23,505 bases of DNA from Candidatus Aerophobota bacterium. Lineage in GTDB: Bacteria; Aerophobota; Aerophobia; Aerophobales; B3-G15. The DNA is taken from positions 1-23,505 of the forward strand of contig DRTT01000010.1 of the NCBI GenBank assembly GCA_011372105.1. The letters run 5' to 3'. Shown here piece after piece: positions 22,453 through 23,505 of the stretch. The notes under the pieces are model-generated. The model did no database searches, was not told where the DNA came from, and saw only the letters and a program-made list of their open reading frames with translations. Both the position numbers and the translations under genes were made by a program. The stretch's first letter is position 1; every line of letters starts with the position of its first letter.

Positions 22453-23505
22453 GAAAGCATTTCTTATTTTCTTCTTGTCTGTTAGCTCTTTTGGCTTTAA
22501 TAATACTTACACCCTGGATTGCATTTTCTCAAGAAAAGGAAGAAGATCTAACCAAACTTCCAACAATTGTAGTAAAGGGGAAAGATAGGTCTTACCTCCA
22601 AATTATAAGACCGAAGGAAATATCCTACATGCCTTACAGAGGAAGAAAAAAGAAAAGCGAGATTTTTTATCCTGTTAAACTACCACCAAAAGAAACTTAC
22701 AGGGAAATTTTTTTCTTCAAACCTTACATTAAAGCAAAACTAATTGCTCCTGAAATAATAGAAAAACCGCCACCTGCCAAAATCCCCCAGGTTTTTCTCT
22801 CAAGAGAATACAGGGCAAAAGAACCTGCTGCTGCCATAAAAAAGGAGAGGATAGAAAAGTTTTTTCCTGAAATAATCCTTCCAAAAAAAGGTGTTGTCAG
22901 GAAGAGATTAATCCTTTACCTTCCAGAAGTGAAAGTTCCAGAAAAACCTCGAATTGAATTCCTCATTTCCGGAATTTACCCGAAACCTGTCCCTCTTCTC
23001 TCTCCTGAATACCCTACCTTAGGGGAAATAAAACCTGGATATCCAAAAGAGTTTTCTATGCAGAAAAGTTACATTGAACCTTATTTAAAAAAAGCAGAGG
23101 AGAGAAAAACACCTCTTGTAATAAAAGCTGCCGGATTTCCTGAAATAATAGAAGAAAAAACACTGATAAGACCTCCTCTGACAGTTCCCCCTCTTGAAAG
23201 AGTTTCTCTTTCAGAAAAAATTGAAAAGCAAAAATATCCGGGGCTTTTCCTCTCTCTTGGTCTCGATGATAAAAGTGGCTTCAGTTATGGAATAAACTAT
23301 GGAGGAGAAAGAGAAGATAGAAGGTATCTTCTAACTTTTAAAAGAGAGTTTTCCCCATCTTATATGATCTATACACCAGACGATGAGACTTTGTCTAAGG
23401 ATAAGGACCTTATCAAAGCAGATATTGGGTGGGGAAGCGTTGGGGTAGATGATACAAACCTTGTACTCAAAGCCGATCATAGCAGTCTTGATTTACCTGG
23501 CGCAG
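22449..23505 (+). CDS. Exported proline-rich protein with likely C-terminal beta-barrel (cut by window end)
   Basis: Open to the window end, 352 residues visible. It starts with a signal peptide (MRKHFLFSS, hydrophobic core, likely cleavage after AFS at 25-27). A motif LPTIVVKGKDRSYLQI at 37-52 follows; its first part resembles TonB boxes or the region just before a TonB-dependent plug. About 200 residues then are rich in Pro, Lys and Glu with short hydrophobic strands (KPPPAKIP at 106-113, RPPLTVPPLE at 241-250). From about 264 the sequence changes to alternating strands such as LFLSLGLDD, FSYGINYGG and YLLTFKREF, as at the start of an outer-membrane barrel. ATG at 22449 overlaps the TPR stop (ATGA), so the two are coupled. 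I do not recognise a characterised family; an outer-membrane location is an inference. Confidence 0.75.
   Translation, partial: MRKHFLFSSCLLALLALIILTPWIAFSQEKEEDLTKLPTIVVKGKDRSYLQIIRPKEISYMPYRGRKKKSEIFYPVKLPPKETYREIFFFKPYIKAKLIAPEIIEKPPPAKIPQVFLSREYRAKEPAAAIKKERIEKFFPEIILPKKGVVRKRLILYLPEVKVPEKPRIEFLISGIYPKPVPLLSPEYPTLGEIKPGYPKEFSMQKSYIEPYLKKAEERKTPLVIKAAGFPEIIEEKTLIRPPLTVPPLERVSLSEKIEKQKYPGLFLSLGLDDKSGFSYGINYGGEREDRRYLLTFKREFSPSYMIYTPDDETLSKDKDLIKADIGWGSVGVDDTNLVLKADHSSLDLPGA

Overview
The window comes from an AT-rich bacterial chromosome. Arginine is encoded mostly by AGA/AGG, start codons are mostly ATG with several TTG, and genes are tightly packed with 4-8 base overlaps. The core genes are clearly bacterial: lipoyl synthase, EF-P, AccB/AccC, a DnaE-type DNA polymerase III alpha subunit, and Asp23/AmaP proteins. 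Signal peptides together with at least one C-terminal outer-membrane-type beta-barrel point to a diderm (two-membrane) cell. Asp23/AmaP, best known from Gram-positives, sits in the same operon as such a barrel protein, so I suspect a deep-branching or candidate phylum; naming one would be guesswork.

Layout. (1) 1-1338: the 3' part of a transketolase gene, cut by the window edge. (2) 1361-2242, minus: lipA, with a consensus promoter. (3) 2417-3578: a divergent two-gene unit of a 135-residue protein I do not recognise and a signal-peptide-bearing ClpP-fold serine protease. (4) 3687-5286: a LysE/RhtB-type exporter and an archaeal/eukaryotic-type polyprenyl-phosphate sugar-1-phosphate transferase. 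(5) 5335-7746: a class II aldolase/epimerase coupled to a LeuC/LeuD-type dehydratase pair. (6) 7845-16073: one tight eight-gene operon, manC-pepP-efp-accB-accC-asp23-amaP followed by an exported peptidase/propeller/barrel protein. (7) 16070-19507, minus: dnaE, whose stop codon overlaps the end of the operon. (8) 19669-23505: a very large exported TPR protein overlapping the start of a proline-rich, probably outer-membrane, protein that runs off the window.

Four good promoters (lipA, the 2417 unit, the 3687 unit, manC) and a fifth upstream of the TPR gene share TTGACA, a 16-base spacer and a TATAAT-like box. No tRNA, rRNA, CRISPR array, insertion sequence or integrase was seen. No intergenic stretch exceeds 300 bases; the longest are 2243-2416 and 19508-19668, and both hold divergent promoters.

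The parts most worth study are envelope functions: the peptidase-propeller-barrel fusion, the roughly 24-repeat TPR protein with its barrel partner, the exported ClpP-like protease with an unknown partner, and the archaeal-type glycolipid initiator. EF-P is also of interest because it has Arg rather than Lys at the tip of its modified loop.
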